A DNA stretch of 15,614 bases from Pyrinomonadaceae bacterium. Lineage in GTDB: Bacteria > Acidobacteriota > Blastocatellia > Pyrinomonadales > Pyrinomonadaceae. Both the position numbers and the translations under genes were made by a program. Shown one piece after another: positions 1-7,902 of this stretch (the stretch's first letter is position 1; every line of letters begins with the position of its first letter). The notes beneath the pieces were generated by a model. It was not told the origin of the DNA and did no database searches. It saw nothing but the letters and a program-made list of their open reading frames with translations. The stretch lies in contig JACMMN010000230.1 of NCBI GenBank assembly GCA_014379075.1, forward strand, positions 1 to 15,614, written 5' to 3'.

Positions 1-1
1 C

Positions 2-877
2 GACGACGAACTGCGCGACGGTTTTACATCCATCAAGATCGCCGAACTCCAGCGGACGCCGACCGGCCAGCTAAAGATCGCCGAGGATTACATTCCGCCG
101 GTGCTTAAAATTTCGGCGTCGGTCTGGGTGGCGAACATGCTGCGGCAAATGGTCGAAATACTTATCACCAAAAGCGGAAGCCTTGGCGAACAGCGTCGGC
201 ACAGCAACGCTTCACTGGCCGATTTCACGACATCGGAAGTCGCGGTTTTTTGGCTTTTGAATACGATAAACGCTTCGATACCGTCGATGGCACATTATTT
301 CCGCTCGCCGCTGGTACATCCGGAAAGACTTTATCTCGAAATGGCGGAATTGGTCGGAAAGCTGATGACCTTTTCGCTCGAATATCACCCGAAGGACATT
401 GTAAAATACGATCACGACGATCTCTATTTTACGTTTTACAATCTTTCGACACAGTTAAAGGAACTGCTCGAAACCGTGATTCCGAGCCGGTGCGTGCCGA
501 TTCCTCTGGAAAAAACACGAGATACGCTTTATGTCGGCCGCATCGACGACGAACGTTTGCTGAAGGACGCGGCGTTTTATCTCGCCGTCCGGGCACAGAT
601 ACCGGAATCCAAGCTGATCGAAGGCGTTCCGCGTGTCGTAAAGGTCGCCTCGCGCGATGTTATCGATTCGGTAATCGGATCGGCACTTCCGGGTGTGGTG
701 TTGACTTACTCGAATCCGCCGCCCGCGCCGATCCCGGCCCGCGTCGGCTTCAAGTATTTCCATCTCGACAGCATCGGCCCGTATTGGAACGGTATCGCAG
801 GCTCGAAAGTGATCTCGGTGTATGTTCCGAATGATATTCCTGATGAGAAGCTGGAATTGTACGCAGTTAAGCCGTAA
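2..877 (+). CDS. tssK: TssK, T6SS baseplate adaptor (5' truncated)
   Basis: The reading frame is open from the left edge, so only the last 291 residues are present; the family is usually about 440-450 residues, so roughly 150 are missing upstream. The first visible residues (DDELRDGFTSIKIAEL, then EDYIPPVL) match the TssK middle region, where the EDYIPP stretch is typical. The C-terminal part contains HLDSIGPYWNGI and a final strand-rich segment, as in the TssK head that contacts the membrane complex. In the family, TssK is a cytoplasmic trimer linking the TssE/F/G wedges to TssL and TssM. An internal GTG at 101 could be taken as a start, but homology continues upstream of it, so I treat the gene as cut by the window edge. 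tssL follows after 46 nt, which fits one operon. Confidence 0.93.
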   Translation, partial: DDELRDGFTSIKIAELQRTPTGQLKIAEDYIPPVLKISASVWVANMLRQMVEILITKSGSLGEQRRHSNASLADFTTSEVAVFWLLNTINASIPSMAHYFRSPLVHPERLYLEMAELVGKLMTFSLEYHPKDIVKYDHDDLYFTFYNLSTQLKELLETVIPSRCVPIPLEKTRDTLYVGRIDDERLLKDAAFYLAVRAQIPESKLIEGVPRVVKVASRDVIDSVIGSALPGVVLTYSNPPPAPIPARVGFKYFHLDSIGPYWNGIAGSKVISVYVPNDIPDEKLELYAVKP

Positions 878-923
878 TGTGTTTCAGGGTTTGGCGTAAC
901 GCGAGAATTGAAACCAAGGATCT

Positions 924-1601
924 ATGAGCGAAACAACAACCAAGAATGATCTAGTTACCTTCGCGGGGCCTGTCTTCGACCTTATCTTGCGGGTGAAGGC
1001 GGGGATCGTTGAGCCTTCGAACGAGCTGCGGCCGAAGATCGCCGGGATGCTCGAAGATTTTGAAAAACGGGCCGAGCGGTATCGTTTCAACAGCAAGATC
1101 GTGCAGGTATCGAAATTCGCTTTGGCCGCGTTTGTCGACGAAACAGTCCTTACAAATAACTTTGCGATGCGGAACGAGTGGGAGAAAAACCCGCTCCAGC
1201 TAGAATATTTCGGCGAGCAGTTGGCGGGAAATAAATTCTTCGACAAACTCGAGGCAATGCTCAAACAGATCGACGTAACGGCCGATGCCATCGAGATATA
1301 TTACTTCTGCATGCTTCTCGGATTTAAGGGTAGATATGCGGTCTATGAACAAGAAAAATTGATGGCGACGATGCAGACGACGGCGAATGCTCTCGTCAAA
1401 GCGGGGAAAATTAGAGCCGTCGAACTGTCGCCGAACTGGCTGGTGAACGACCAGCCAGTGCCGCCGAAAAAACGCGGAATGCCGGTCTGGGCAAAAATCG
1501 GGGCCGCGACCAGTCTAGGTTTAGCGTTTGTCCTCTATTTGGTGATGTTTTTGATGTCGTCGAAATTTTTGCAGGATACGGTTGATAAATTGCAGTTTTA
1601 A
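924..1601 (+). CDS. tssL: TssL (DotU/IcmH family), T6SS inner-membrane protein
   Basis: This 225-residue protein has the DotU-family layout: a cytoplasmic helical domain followed by one C-terminal membrane segment (about residues 190-212). Family hallmarks are visible: ALAAFVDETVL (66-76), a phenylalanine-rich FGEQLAGNKFFDKLE (96-110) and EIYYFCMLLGFKGRY (124-138). It has no C-terminal OmpA-like peptidoglycan-binding domain, so this is the short form; anchoring to the wall would need TssM or a separate protein. TssL binds TssM in the inner membrane and recruits TssK. The ATG at 924 is preceded by AAGGA only 3 nt away, a tight Shine-Dalgarno spacing, but the start fits the family. It lies between tssK and tssM, although 155 nt containing a palindromic repeat separate it from tssM. 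Confidence 0.95.
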   Translation: MSETTTKNDLVTFAGPVFDLILRVKAGIVEPSNELRPKIAGMLEDFEKRAERYRFNSKIVQVSKFALAAFVDETVLTNNFAMRNEWEKNPLQLEYFGEQLAGNKFFDKLEAMLKQIDVTADAIEIYYFCMLLGFKGRYAVYEQEKLMATMQTTANALVKAGKIRAVELSPNWLVNDQPVPPKKRGMPVWAKIGAATSLGLAFVLYLVMFLMSSKFLQDTVDKLQF

Positions 1602-1648
1602 CGCTGGACCGGTCTGTGATTTATTCGAGTATTTCGTGATTCGCCGGT

Positions 1649-1745
1649 GCAGAAACCTGACCGTGAATGAGGGCTTAACCGCTAAACGTGTAAGAGATAG
1701 CCGACAACGCGCAAGAAAGCCTTTTCCTTACGGTCTGGCTTCTGC
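1649..1745. repeat. Palindromic repeat element, copy 1 (upstream of tssM)
   Basis: A 97-bp element is bounded by 16-bp inverted arms: GCAGAAACCTGACCGT at 1649-1664 and ACGGTCTGGCTTCTGC at 1730-1745, which pair with two mismatches. A second copy lies at 11257-11327. The two share a left block (1649-1678, ending GGGCTTAA) and a right block (1713-1745, starting AAGAAAGCC), while the middle differs in length and sequence. The right end lies 11 nt before the tssM ATG, so a transcript through it could form a long hairpin next to the start codon. It resembles a REP/MITE-type element; no coding potential is evident. Confidence 0.82.
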
Positions 1746-1756
1746 AAAGAAAAAGA

Positions 1757-4700
1757 ATGAGTTTTCACACCAGCCAATTAACATATGCTTTCGGCCTCGG
1801 GGGAATGATGTCGTTCTACGGCATTGTCGGGGTGATCGTTTACATGCTGCCGCCGAGTTCGGTCGGGAACACGGAAAAAATCGTCATCGTCGCTCTGGTT
1901 TTGCTCACCCTGCCGTTTGCTTTGATCGCCATGTTCGTCGTATCCAGGCGGGCGAAGAAGAAGGAAAAACGAGAAGCAGCCGAGGCTGAAGCCGCGGCAG
2001 CGGGCCAGGCGTCTGAAACGGCAACCGCGGAAAATCAGCCGCAAAACCTTGCCGCACCCACCGGTAACTACGATCTGAACGGCGGCACCGAAGAAGCTGT
2101 CCAGTTCCTGAAAAGCTCAAATTTGGGAGGTAAGGACGCGGTTTACGCCTTGCCCTGGTACATCGTCGCGGGAGCGCCGAAATCGGGTAAAAGCTCGCTG
2201 GTGATGGGTTCAAACCTTAATTTCCAAACCCTTCCAAGCCAGCGGCAGTCAGAGCAGAAATTTATTCGCCCGACGGGAAATGTCGACTGGCGGGTGACCA
2301 GCGACGCCGTTTTTGTGGATACCGCCGGACGATATCAGACCGAAGGCGTCGATGCCGACGAATGGGCATCGATGCTCGAAACCATAAAAAAACATCGCGG
2401 GAACAGGCCGGTCGACGGGTTTATCCTAACGGTCAATGCGGAACAGGTTTTGAAATCGGATGAGCGGAAATTGGAAGAATTGGCCAAAGTACTGCGTGCC
2501 CGCCTGGACGAGACGATGCAGCGTTTGAAGGTTCGCTTCCCGGTTTACGTCGTTTTTACGCACGCCGATACGATCGAAGGCTTTCGCGATTCGTTTTCGA
2601 GCTCGAAAAATGAAGATAAATCCTTCGTGTGGGGCGCGACAATACCCATCGAAAAAAGCGAAAATGCCCAGGCCCTTTTCGACGGCGAATACGAAATACT
2701 GCATAATTCCTTGATGAAACGGCGCCTCGCCCGGCTTTCGGCACCGTTTCCGCCGGTGCGGCAGCTTCGCATCTTTAATTTCCCTCTCCATTTCGGTTCG
2801 GCTCGGCGCAAATTCGGGAGTTTTATGAATTCCCTGTTCCGCCCGAATCCATTCAGCGAAAATCCGTTCCTGCGCGGTTTCTATTTTACGGCGTCTCCGG
2901 TTGCACGTTCAGCCGGAAATGCTCCGCCGCAAGTCGGAAACCCCTATTTCACTGAAAGATTTTTCCGCGATGTCGTCCTGCGCGACAAGGACCTTGTAAA
3001 AACTTTCGTCGCCCAGCGGCAAAAGGCACCGATATTCGGCTGGTTCGTGACGCTGCTCGCTCTCTTTATTACGCTTGTCCTGCTTGTAATGTCTGGCGTC
3101 TCGCTGATATCTAACAGACAAATGCTGGCAGATGCGGAGGATAGAGGACTGAAAGTTTTGACCATCGTCAAGGCGGACGCCGGCAAAAACCCGCTTGATA
3201 AAAAGGATACCGAGGCAAGAGCGGAGATAAACGCGACGGAAAACCTCCGGGAATTGATCGCAAAGCTCGACGATTACGAACGGAACGGCGCTCCGATCTA
3301 TATGCGTTTCGGTCTGTATTCGGGAAATCAGCTTTACCGGAAAAATCTGCTTCCCATGTATATGGCCGTGGTCGAACAGCGATTCAAGGCCCCGACGGTA
3401 AAAAAGATCGAGGCAGATCTAAAGAAATTTGCGGCGAGCAATCCGGTAGCAAATTCGGCCCAGCCTACGGAAGAGGAAGAAAAGGTTCTCGGCAAGCATT
3501 ACGATCTGCTCAAGGCTTATCTTATGCTGTCCGGTGATTACAAGGAAAAGGCGGAAGCCAGCCACATTGCAGCCGCTCTCAAAGACTATTGGAGCGCCGA
3601 ATCGAAGATCCCGGCCGATATGAAGCTGACCGCACAGCAGCAGCTCGAATTCTGGTCGAAACAGGTCGATCGCGACGATGCGGATGTCAGGTTCCCGCGC
3701 ATCAGCCTGGACGGCAAATTGGTCCAGGACACGCGGACAAAATTGCAGGCCTTCCCTGCTCCTTACAGATATTTGAGTCGAAAGGTAACGGAGATATCGA
3801 AAGAAGTCGATGACAAGGTCGGAACCACGACGACCGAATCGATATTGACCCGCAACGGAGCCGACACGAGCTTTCTCTCCGGTTCGTACAGCGTGCCCAG
3901 CGCGTATACGCGGCCGGGCTATGAACTAATGAAAGTTGCGATCGCCGAAGCTGACGAAAAATTGAGCGAGGACGATTGGGTAATGGGCGAACTCGGTAAA
4001 AAACAGATCGCTCAAACGACGGACGCAAGCAAGATCGAGGACCGCTATTTCCGCGATTATTCAGATCATTGGCGAAATTTCGTCAAGGCTGTTCATGTCA
4101 AGCCTTACAAGAACAAGACCGAAGCGACCAATGCTCTGCAGGCGTTTTCATCGGCCAATTCTCCGATGAAGATATTAGCCCGCGAGATCGCCCGGAACAC
4201 GAATCTTTCAGCGAAACCCGAAGTCGAGGGTTGGTGGCCGTGGATCAAGAGTTTCTTCACCAGCGGCCAGGACACGGAAACCGGCGGAACGCAGCCGGAA
4301 AAGGAATTTCGCCCGCTGTTCACGTTTATCGGGACCAAGGCCCAGGCCGAAAACGCGCCGGTCGAGCGTTACCAGAACGAGATCGGGAAGATGTTCAAGG
4401 ATTTTAACGGCCTTTCAGAAGACAAGATAAAGAGCATCGCCCTGGAAATGCAGAAGGACGAGGACCCGATCAAACTGCGGGCACGCGAAACGGCCGTCAC
4501 AAATCTGCTTCAGGGTTTCAGCGAGTCGTCTTCGTCGCAGGAACTGGCGACACTGCTGCAGGAACCGCTGGGAAATCTCAAAACCCTGCTCGGCGCGGGT
4601 GCTAAGGACCAGATCGCCAAAGCGTGGGTTGACCAGATACTTCCGGCCGCGAAAGAAATCGAAAAAGGCTACCCGTTCGAGGACAGCTCTTCGGAAGCCG

Positions 4701-5383
4701 ATCTGACAAAACTTTCGGCGTTCCTGGCTCCCGGCGAGGGCAAGCTTTCGAAATTCTATGACGATAAATTGAGCAAGTATTTCGAGGAAGCCGGCGGCCA
4801 GCTCAAAATGAAGGAAAATACCGAAGTTCAGTTTACCGAGGAATTTATCGCGTATTTGAATAATGCGTTCGCGTTGCGAAAGGCCTTGTTTGGCACGAAC
4901 CCGACGCCGAAATTCGAATATGAGTTCACGCTGCGGCCGGTCAAGGACGCAATGATCGAGGTTTCGATCGACGGACAGAAGACGACATCGACCGGAACGG
5001 GTTCGCTCAAGGGAACTTTTCCGGGCGGAAGTTCCGCGGAAACTGGTGTTTTGATGGAGCTTGCATCGACGTCCGGCACGACATCGACATCCGCCGCAAG
5101 CCCTTCCGCAAATTCTCCGGGATCCTCCGTCAATACATCAAGCCCCGCGCAATCAGACCCCGGCACCGGTTCGTCCGGCCAGCCGCTCAAATATCAGGGC
5201 ACGTGGGGATTGTTCCGGTTCGTGGACGCGGGCGGAGCGGCAAAACAGCCGGGCGGCGAATATCTTTTGAATTACAAGGTCGGTGGAAAATCGGTGACGG
5301 CTTCGATAAAAGCAAGCGGCGGCGACCTGTTCGACAAAAATATTTTCAGACAGGTGAAAGCACCGCAGAACTTTTTGAAATAG
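1757..5383 (+). CDS. tssM: TssM (IcmF family), T6SS membrane-complex protein
   Basis: This 1208-residue protein has the TssM architecture. Two N-terminal membrane segments (about 11-31 and 41-62) are followed by a charged Ala/Glu-rich stretch. A cytoplasmic NTPase-like domain then shows a Walker A motif GAPKSGKS (139-146) and a DTAGRY motif (188-193). A third membrane segment lies at about 427-450 and a long periplasmic region follows. The C-terminal beta domain, which in model systems contacts the TssJ lipoprotein, is recognisable (FEYEFTLRPVKDAMIEV... through GTWGLFRFVDAG), but a Ser/Thr/Pro/Gly-rich run at roughly 1102-1142 interrupts it. TssM forms the envelope-spanning channel with TssL. 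The ATG at 1757 is preceded only by a purine-rich AAAGAAAAAGA, not a clear Shine-Dalgarno, and follows closely on a palindromic repeat. Confidence 0.95.
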   Translation: MSFHTSQLTYAFGLGGMMSFYGIVGVIVYMLPPSSVGNTEKIVIVALVLLTLPFALIAMFVVSRRAKKKEKREAAEAEAAAAGQASETATAENQPQNLAAPTGNYDLNGGTEEAVQFLKSSNLGGKDAVYALPWYIVAGAPKSGKSSLVMGSNLNFQTLPSQRQSEQKFIRPTGNVDWRVTSDAVFVDTAGRYQTEGVDADEWASMLETIKKHRGNRPVDGFILTVNAEQVLKSDERKLEELAKVLRARLDETMQRLKVRFPVYVVFTHADTIEGFRDSFSSSKNEDKSFVWGATIPIEKSENAQALFDGEYEILHNSLMKRRLARLSAPFPPVRQLRIFNFPLHFGSARRKFGSFMNSLFRPNPFSENPFLRGFYFTASPVARSAGNAPPQVGNPYFTERFFRDVVLRDKDLVKTFVAQRQKAPIFGWFVTLLALFITLVLLVMSGVSLISNRQMLADAEDRGLKVLTIVKADAGKNPLDKKDTEARAEINATENLRELIAKLDDYERNGAPIYMRFGLYSGNQLYRKNLLPMYMAVVEQRFKAPTVKKIEADLKKFAASNPVANSAQPTEEEEKVLGKHYDLLKAYLMLSGDYKEKAEASHIAAALKDYWSAESKIPADMKLTAQQQLEFWSKQVDRDDADVRFPRISLDGKLVQDTRTKLQAFPAPYRYLSRKVTEISKEVDDKVGTTTTESILTRNGADTSFLSGSYSVPSAYTRPGYELMKVAIAEADEKLSEDDWVMGELGKKQIAQTTDASKIEDRYFRDYSDHWRNFVKAVHVKPYKNKTEATNALQAFSSANSPMKILAREIARNTNLSAKPEVEGWWPWIKSFFTSGQDTETGGTQPEKEFRPLFTFIGTKAQAENAPVERYQNEIGKMFKDFNGLSEDKIKSIALEMQKDEDPIKLRARETAVTNLLQGFSESSSSQELATLLQEPLGNLKTLLGAGAKDQIAKAWVDQILPAAKEIEKGYPFEDSSSEADLTKLSAFLAPGEGKLSKFYDDKLSKYFEEAGGQLKMKENTEVQFTEEFIAYLNNAFALRKALFGTNPTPKFEYEFTLRPVKDAMIEVSIDGQKTTSTGTGSLKGTFPGGSSAETGVLMELASTSGTTSTSAASPSANSPGSSVNTSSPAQSDPGTGSSGQPLKYQGTWGLFRFVDAGGAAKQPGGEYLLNYKVGGKSVTASIKASGGDLFDKNIFRQVKAPQNFLK

Positions 5384-5392
5384 ATACCGCTC

Positions 5393-5438
5393 TGAGTTCA
5401 CGTTAAGCGTGCTTCTTCGCTGTGAAAGCGTGAACTCA
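5393..5438. repeat. Inverted repeat in the tssM-tagJ spacer
   Basis: TGAGTTCACG at 5393-5402 and CGTGAACTCA at 5429-5438 form a perfect 10-bp inverted repeat around a 26-nt centre. A nested alternative pairs CTGAGTT (5392-5398) with AACTCAG (5441-5447), so two overlapping hairpins are possible. No T-run follows, so it is not a standard intrinsic terminator. It ends 13 nt before the tagJ ATG and could affect translation or message stability there. Confidence 0.6.
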
Positions 5439-5451
5439 TAACTCAGAAAAT

Positions 5452-6246
5452 ATGAATGACGCAAAATTACATCTCGATGCCGGACGGCTTAACGCCGCCG
5501 TCGAATCTGCCCTGAATTTGGTCAAGACGAACCCGACCAACGGCACGGCACGCACATTTCTTTTTGAGCTTTCTGCTTTTTCAGGTGATTGGGAACGGGC
5601 GGAAAAACAGCTCGACGTGATCGGTCATCAGGATGTCAATTCGATGATCGGGTCGAAGATCTACCAGCAGAATTTTAAGGCCGAACGCGACAGAATCAAG
5701 TTTTTTTCCGAAGGCCTGAGGCCCGAAACCGCGATGGTTCCGCCGCCGTATGTCGCCGGATTGTTCAGGGCGAATGATCTCATAAGAGAAGGAAAAACGT
5801 TTGAGGCTCGCGCTATGCTCGATGATGTCGAGGAAGAAAGGCCTGCTTTTTCATGCAAGGTCAACGGTGAGGCTTTCAGCGATTTTCGCGATTATAACGA
5901 TTCGACGATGTGCGTTTTCGAACTTATAGTGAAGGACGCGTATGTTTGGCTGCCGTTCGAGCAGGTTCAGAAGATCGAGTTTCAAGAGCGAAAATCCCTG
6001 CGTGACGTTTTCTGGCCGCAGGCCGAGGTCGAAATGACCAACGGCACCAGCGGCGAGATGTTTTTCCCGTCGCTTTACGCGAATTCCTGGAAACATGACG
6101 ACGATCAGGTTCGCTTGGGAAGGACCGTCGATTGGCGGGATATCGGCGACGATATATACGTCGGCGAAGGAACGAAACTTTTTACGATGGATGGGCGCGA
6201 TACGTCCATTCTCGATATCAAGACCATTGAATTTAATCACGATTAG
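5452..6246 (+). CDS. tagJ: TagJ / ImpE-family T6SS accessory protein
   Basis: The 264-residue protein matches the ImpE/SciE/TagJ family in length and layout. A helical, TPR-like N-terminal half (LDAGRLNAAVESALNLVKTNPTNG... with SGDWERAEKQL) is followed by a strand-rich C-terminal half with the family pattern FSDFRDYND, WLPFEQVQKIEF and RDVFWPQAEVE, ending in LFTMDGRDTSILDIKTIEF. In Pseudomonas aeruginosa the homologue HsiE1 binds the N-terminal helix of the sheath protein HsiB1 (TssB) and is not essential for secretion. Here TssB has a short N-terminal helix candidate (SLQHKIDRV). The gene sits between tssM and tssA, apart from tssB. There is no obvious Shine-Dalgarno before ATG 5452; a perfect inverted repeat occupies the spacer. 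Confidence 0.9.
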   Translation: MNDAKLHLDAGRLNAAVESALNLVKTNPTNGTARTFLFELSAFSGDWERAEKQLDVIGHQDVNSMIGSKIYQQNFKAERDRIKFFSEGLRPETAMVPPPYVAGLFRANDLIREGKTFEARAMLDDVEEERPAFSCKVNGEAFSDFRDYNDSTMCVFELIVKDAYVWLPFEQVQKIEFQERKSLRDVFWPQAEVEMTNGTSGEMFFPSLYANSWKHDDDQVRLGRTVDWRDIGDDIYVGEGTKLFTMDGRDTSILDIKTIEFNHD

Positions 6247-6263
6247 GCGGGCAGATGATAGGT

Positions 6264-6293
6264 TCTTCGTTCACGCTGAAGCTTGAACGAAGA
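6264..6293 (+). repeat. Hairpin downstream of tagJ
   Basis: TCTTCGTTCA (6264-6273) and TGAACGAAGA (6284-6293) form a perfect 10-bp stem with a 10-nt loop, 17 nt after the tagJ stop. No run of T follows, so I call it a hairpin rather than a terminator. It could mark a processing or attenuation point between tagJ and tssA. The 160-nt spacer around it otherwise shows only a small AAGAAT/ATTCTT palindrome and the tssA ribosome-binding site. Confidence 0.55.
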
Positions 6294-6405
6294 CTCAGGA
6301 AGAATTTTAATGCATTCTTTTGCGTTTTGGTTTAGAATGATTGGCAATTCTTGATATTCCCAGATCGTTTCACCATTGTTTTCATAAGCAAGGAGTAGTT
6401 TTTTG

Positions 6406-7587
6406 ATGAGCGAGGAACTCCAAAGACCGCCCGTAATTGACGTTGACGCCCTTCTTCAGCCGTTTGAGGGCGAGAATCCGTCGGGCGAGAGCCTGCGTTA
6501 TTCCGGAATTTACGATGAGATATCCGAATCGCGACGGGCTGACGATGTTCTCGATCGGGGCGATTGGCAGTCTGAATTGAAGGTTGCAGATTTTCGCCGG
6601 GTGATCGAGTTGGCGGTGCCTGCGCTTGAAACCAAATCCAAGGACCTGCAGATAGCGGTCTGGCTTTCTGAGGCGCTTACAAAAGAATACGGCTTCGCCG
6701 GCCTGCGCGACGGGCTAAATCTGGTGATCGGCCTACAGGAAAACTTCTGGGACACGCTGCACCCCGAGATCGATGAAGGCGACATGGAGAGCCGGGCGAA
6801 TGCTATTGCCTGGCTGGATCTGAAAGGCGCGTTCGCGATCCAGCAGGCACCGATCACAGCCGGTGCCGGGTATAGCTACTTTGACTGGGACGATTCCAAA
6901 AGATTCGAAATCCCCGACAATTTCGAGTCGCTCGAAGGCGAACAGCAGCAAAAATACGCCGATCTGAAGGAACAGGCAGAACGGGAACGCAGGGTGACCG
7001 CGGATATGTGGCGCAAGGCCAAATCACAAACGCGGCGGCAGTTTTGCGAGGAAGTAAATTATATAGTCGGAGAATGCCTGGCAGCTTTCGATAACCTTAA
7101 TCGCGTCATTGAGGAAAAGTACGACCGGAATCAAATGCCGGGGCTGACTAACCTGAAGAAGGCGATGGACGATGTTCAGACGCAGGTAAAAAGGCTCCTT
7201 GACGAGAAACGACTGGAAGAGCCGGATGAAAACGATGCCTTCGAGGAAACGTCCGAGGCCGGCGAGAACGGGGACGGACAGGTAATATCCACCGGAGGAT
7301 CTGCATCGTCCGGTGCGATCAACGGGCGGAGGGACGCTTTGAAACGCCTCGGCGAGATCGCTGCGTTTTTTCAAAGGACGGAGCCCCACAGTCCAGTCGC
7401 CTATCTTGTGCAGCGGGCCGTGAAATGGGGCAATATGCCTCTCGAAAACTGGCTGCAGGATGTGATCAAGGACGAGACGATCCTTTTCCAGATAAGGGAA
7501 ACACTCGGCCTTGCCAATGCGGCATCGGATTCTTACGGATCAGGGGATTCATACGCGGAAGAAACTACGGAGGAAAGCTCGTATTAG
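6406..7587 (+). CDS. tssA: TssA (ImpA N-terminal domain family), T6SS tube/sheath initiation and cap protein
   Basis: The protein has 393 residues from ATG 6406. A TTG at 6403 is also in frame, but the ATG sits 10 nt after AAGGAG (6390-6395) and is preferred. The N-terminal ImpA_N domain is clear: FEGENPSGESLRYSGIYDEI (20-39), then DWQSELKVADFRRVIELA (53-70), KSKDLQIAVWLSEAL (77-91) and ENFWDTLHPEIDE (112-124). A helical middle and an acidic, Gly/Ser-rich linker (about 271-305) lead to a C-terminal domain with FFQRTEPHSPVAYLVQRAVKWG (321-342) and NMPLENWLQDVI (343-354). This matches the short TssA1-type (P. aeruginosa HsiA1-like) C-terminus. The last 20 or so residues are a Ser/Tyr/Glu-rich tail. 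TssA contacts baseplate, Hcp and sheath, and steers their assembly. Confidence 0.93.
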   Translation: MSEELQRPPVIDVDALLQPFEGENPSGESLRYSGIYDEISESRRADDVLDRGDWQSELKVADFRRVIELAVPALETKSKDLQIAVWLSEALTKEYGFAGLRDGLNLVIGLQENFWDTLHPEIDEGDMESRANAIAWLDLKGAFAIQQAPITAGAGYSYFDWDDSKRFEIPDNFESLEGEQQQKYADLKEQAERERRVTADMWRKAKSQTRRQFCEEVNYIVGECLAAFDNLNRVIEEKYDRNQMPGLTNLKKAMDDVQTQVKRLLDEKRLEEPDENDAFEETSEAGENGDGQVISTGGSASSGAINGRRDALKRLGEIAAFFQRTEPHSPVAYLVQRAVKWGNMPLENWLQDVIKDETILFQIRETLGLANAASDSYGSGDSYAEETTEESSY

Positions 7588-7902
7588 TTTTTGCGTGTGA
7601 AGGGACTTCGGTCTTGTTGAAATAAGGCCGAGCGGAAATTTAATTGGTTCTTTTAGGTTCTTGTTCTTGTTCCGTGGTCGGATTCAAATCTAACCATTGA
7701 TTAAGAGGAAACAGGAACTGAACAAGAAGAAAGAAAAACCTGAAGTGATGGCGGCTGTTGTTGAGCCTAGATCACTACAAAACATAACCAGCCTGCCGAT
7801 TCTGAAAATGACAAACTCGGCAGCGTGTTCTACGGGCCAGGCGGCCTGAGTTTTATTAATTTTTATCGGATCAAATTTCAAACAGTTAAAGGAGATAAGT
7901 AA
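7588..7902. other. Non-coding spacer between tssA and tssB
   Basis: This 315-bp stretch holds no convincing gene. It contains a hairpin 20 nt after tssA (TCGGTCTT 7608-7615 with AAGGCCGA 7624-7631, one G-U pair), a T/G-rich then A/G-rich tract that could pair loosely (about 7644-7735), and a 7-bp inverted repeat CTGCCGA/TCGGCAG (7793-7799 and 7817-7823). Downstream are a GGCC/GGCC mini-palindrome followed by T-rich sequence (about 7834-7866) and the strong tssB ribosome-binding site. It is the largest gap in the cluster and the natural place for a promoter driving the sheath genes, but I cannot point to a definite -35/-10 pair. A 33-codon ATG ORF at 7748-7849 is probably chance. Confidence 0.5.
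7608..7631 (+). terminator. Hairpin after tssA, possible weak terminator
   Basis: TCGGTCTT and AAGGCCGA form an 8-bp stem (one G-U) with an 8-nt loop, 20 nt after the tssA stop. Downstream sequence is AT-rich (GAAATTTAATTGG) but has no continuous U tract. It may be a weak or Rho-assisted terminator that ends the tssK-tssA unit before tssBC. Confidence 0.3.

Noticed and set aside
250..834. 194-codon plus-strand ORF in another frame of tssK
   Set aside because: It overlaps clearly homologous TssK sequence and is Arg/Ser/Gly-rich, as expected for an out-of-frame reading.
1582..1989. 135-codon plus-strand ORF covering the tssL-tssM spacer
   Set aside because: It spans the palindromic repeat and overlaps tssM out of frame; its composition (Arg/His/Cys-rich) is that of a shadow frame.
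7748..7849. 33-residue ORF in the tssA-tssB spacer
   Set aside because: No good ribosome-binding site, no recognisable motif, and the length is expected by chance.
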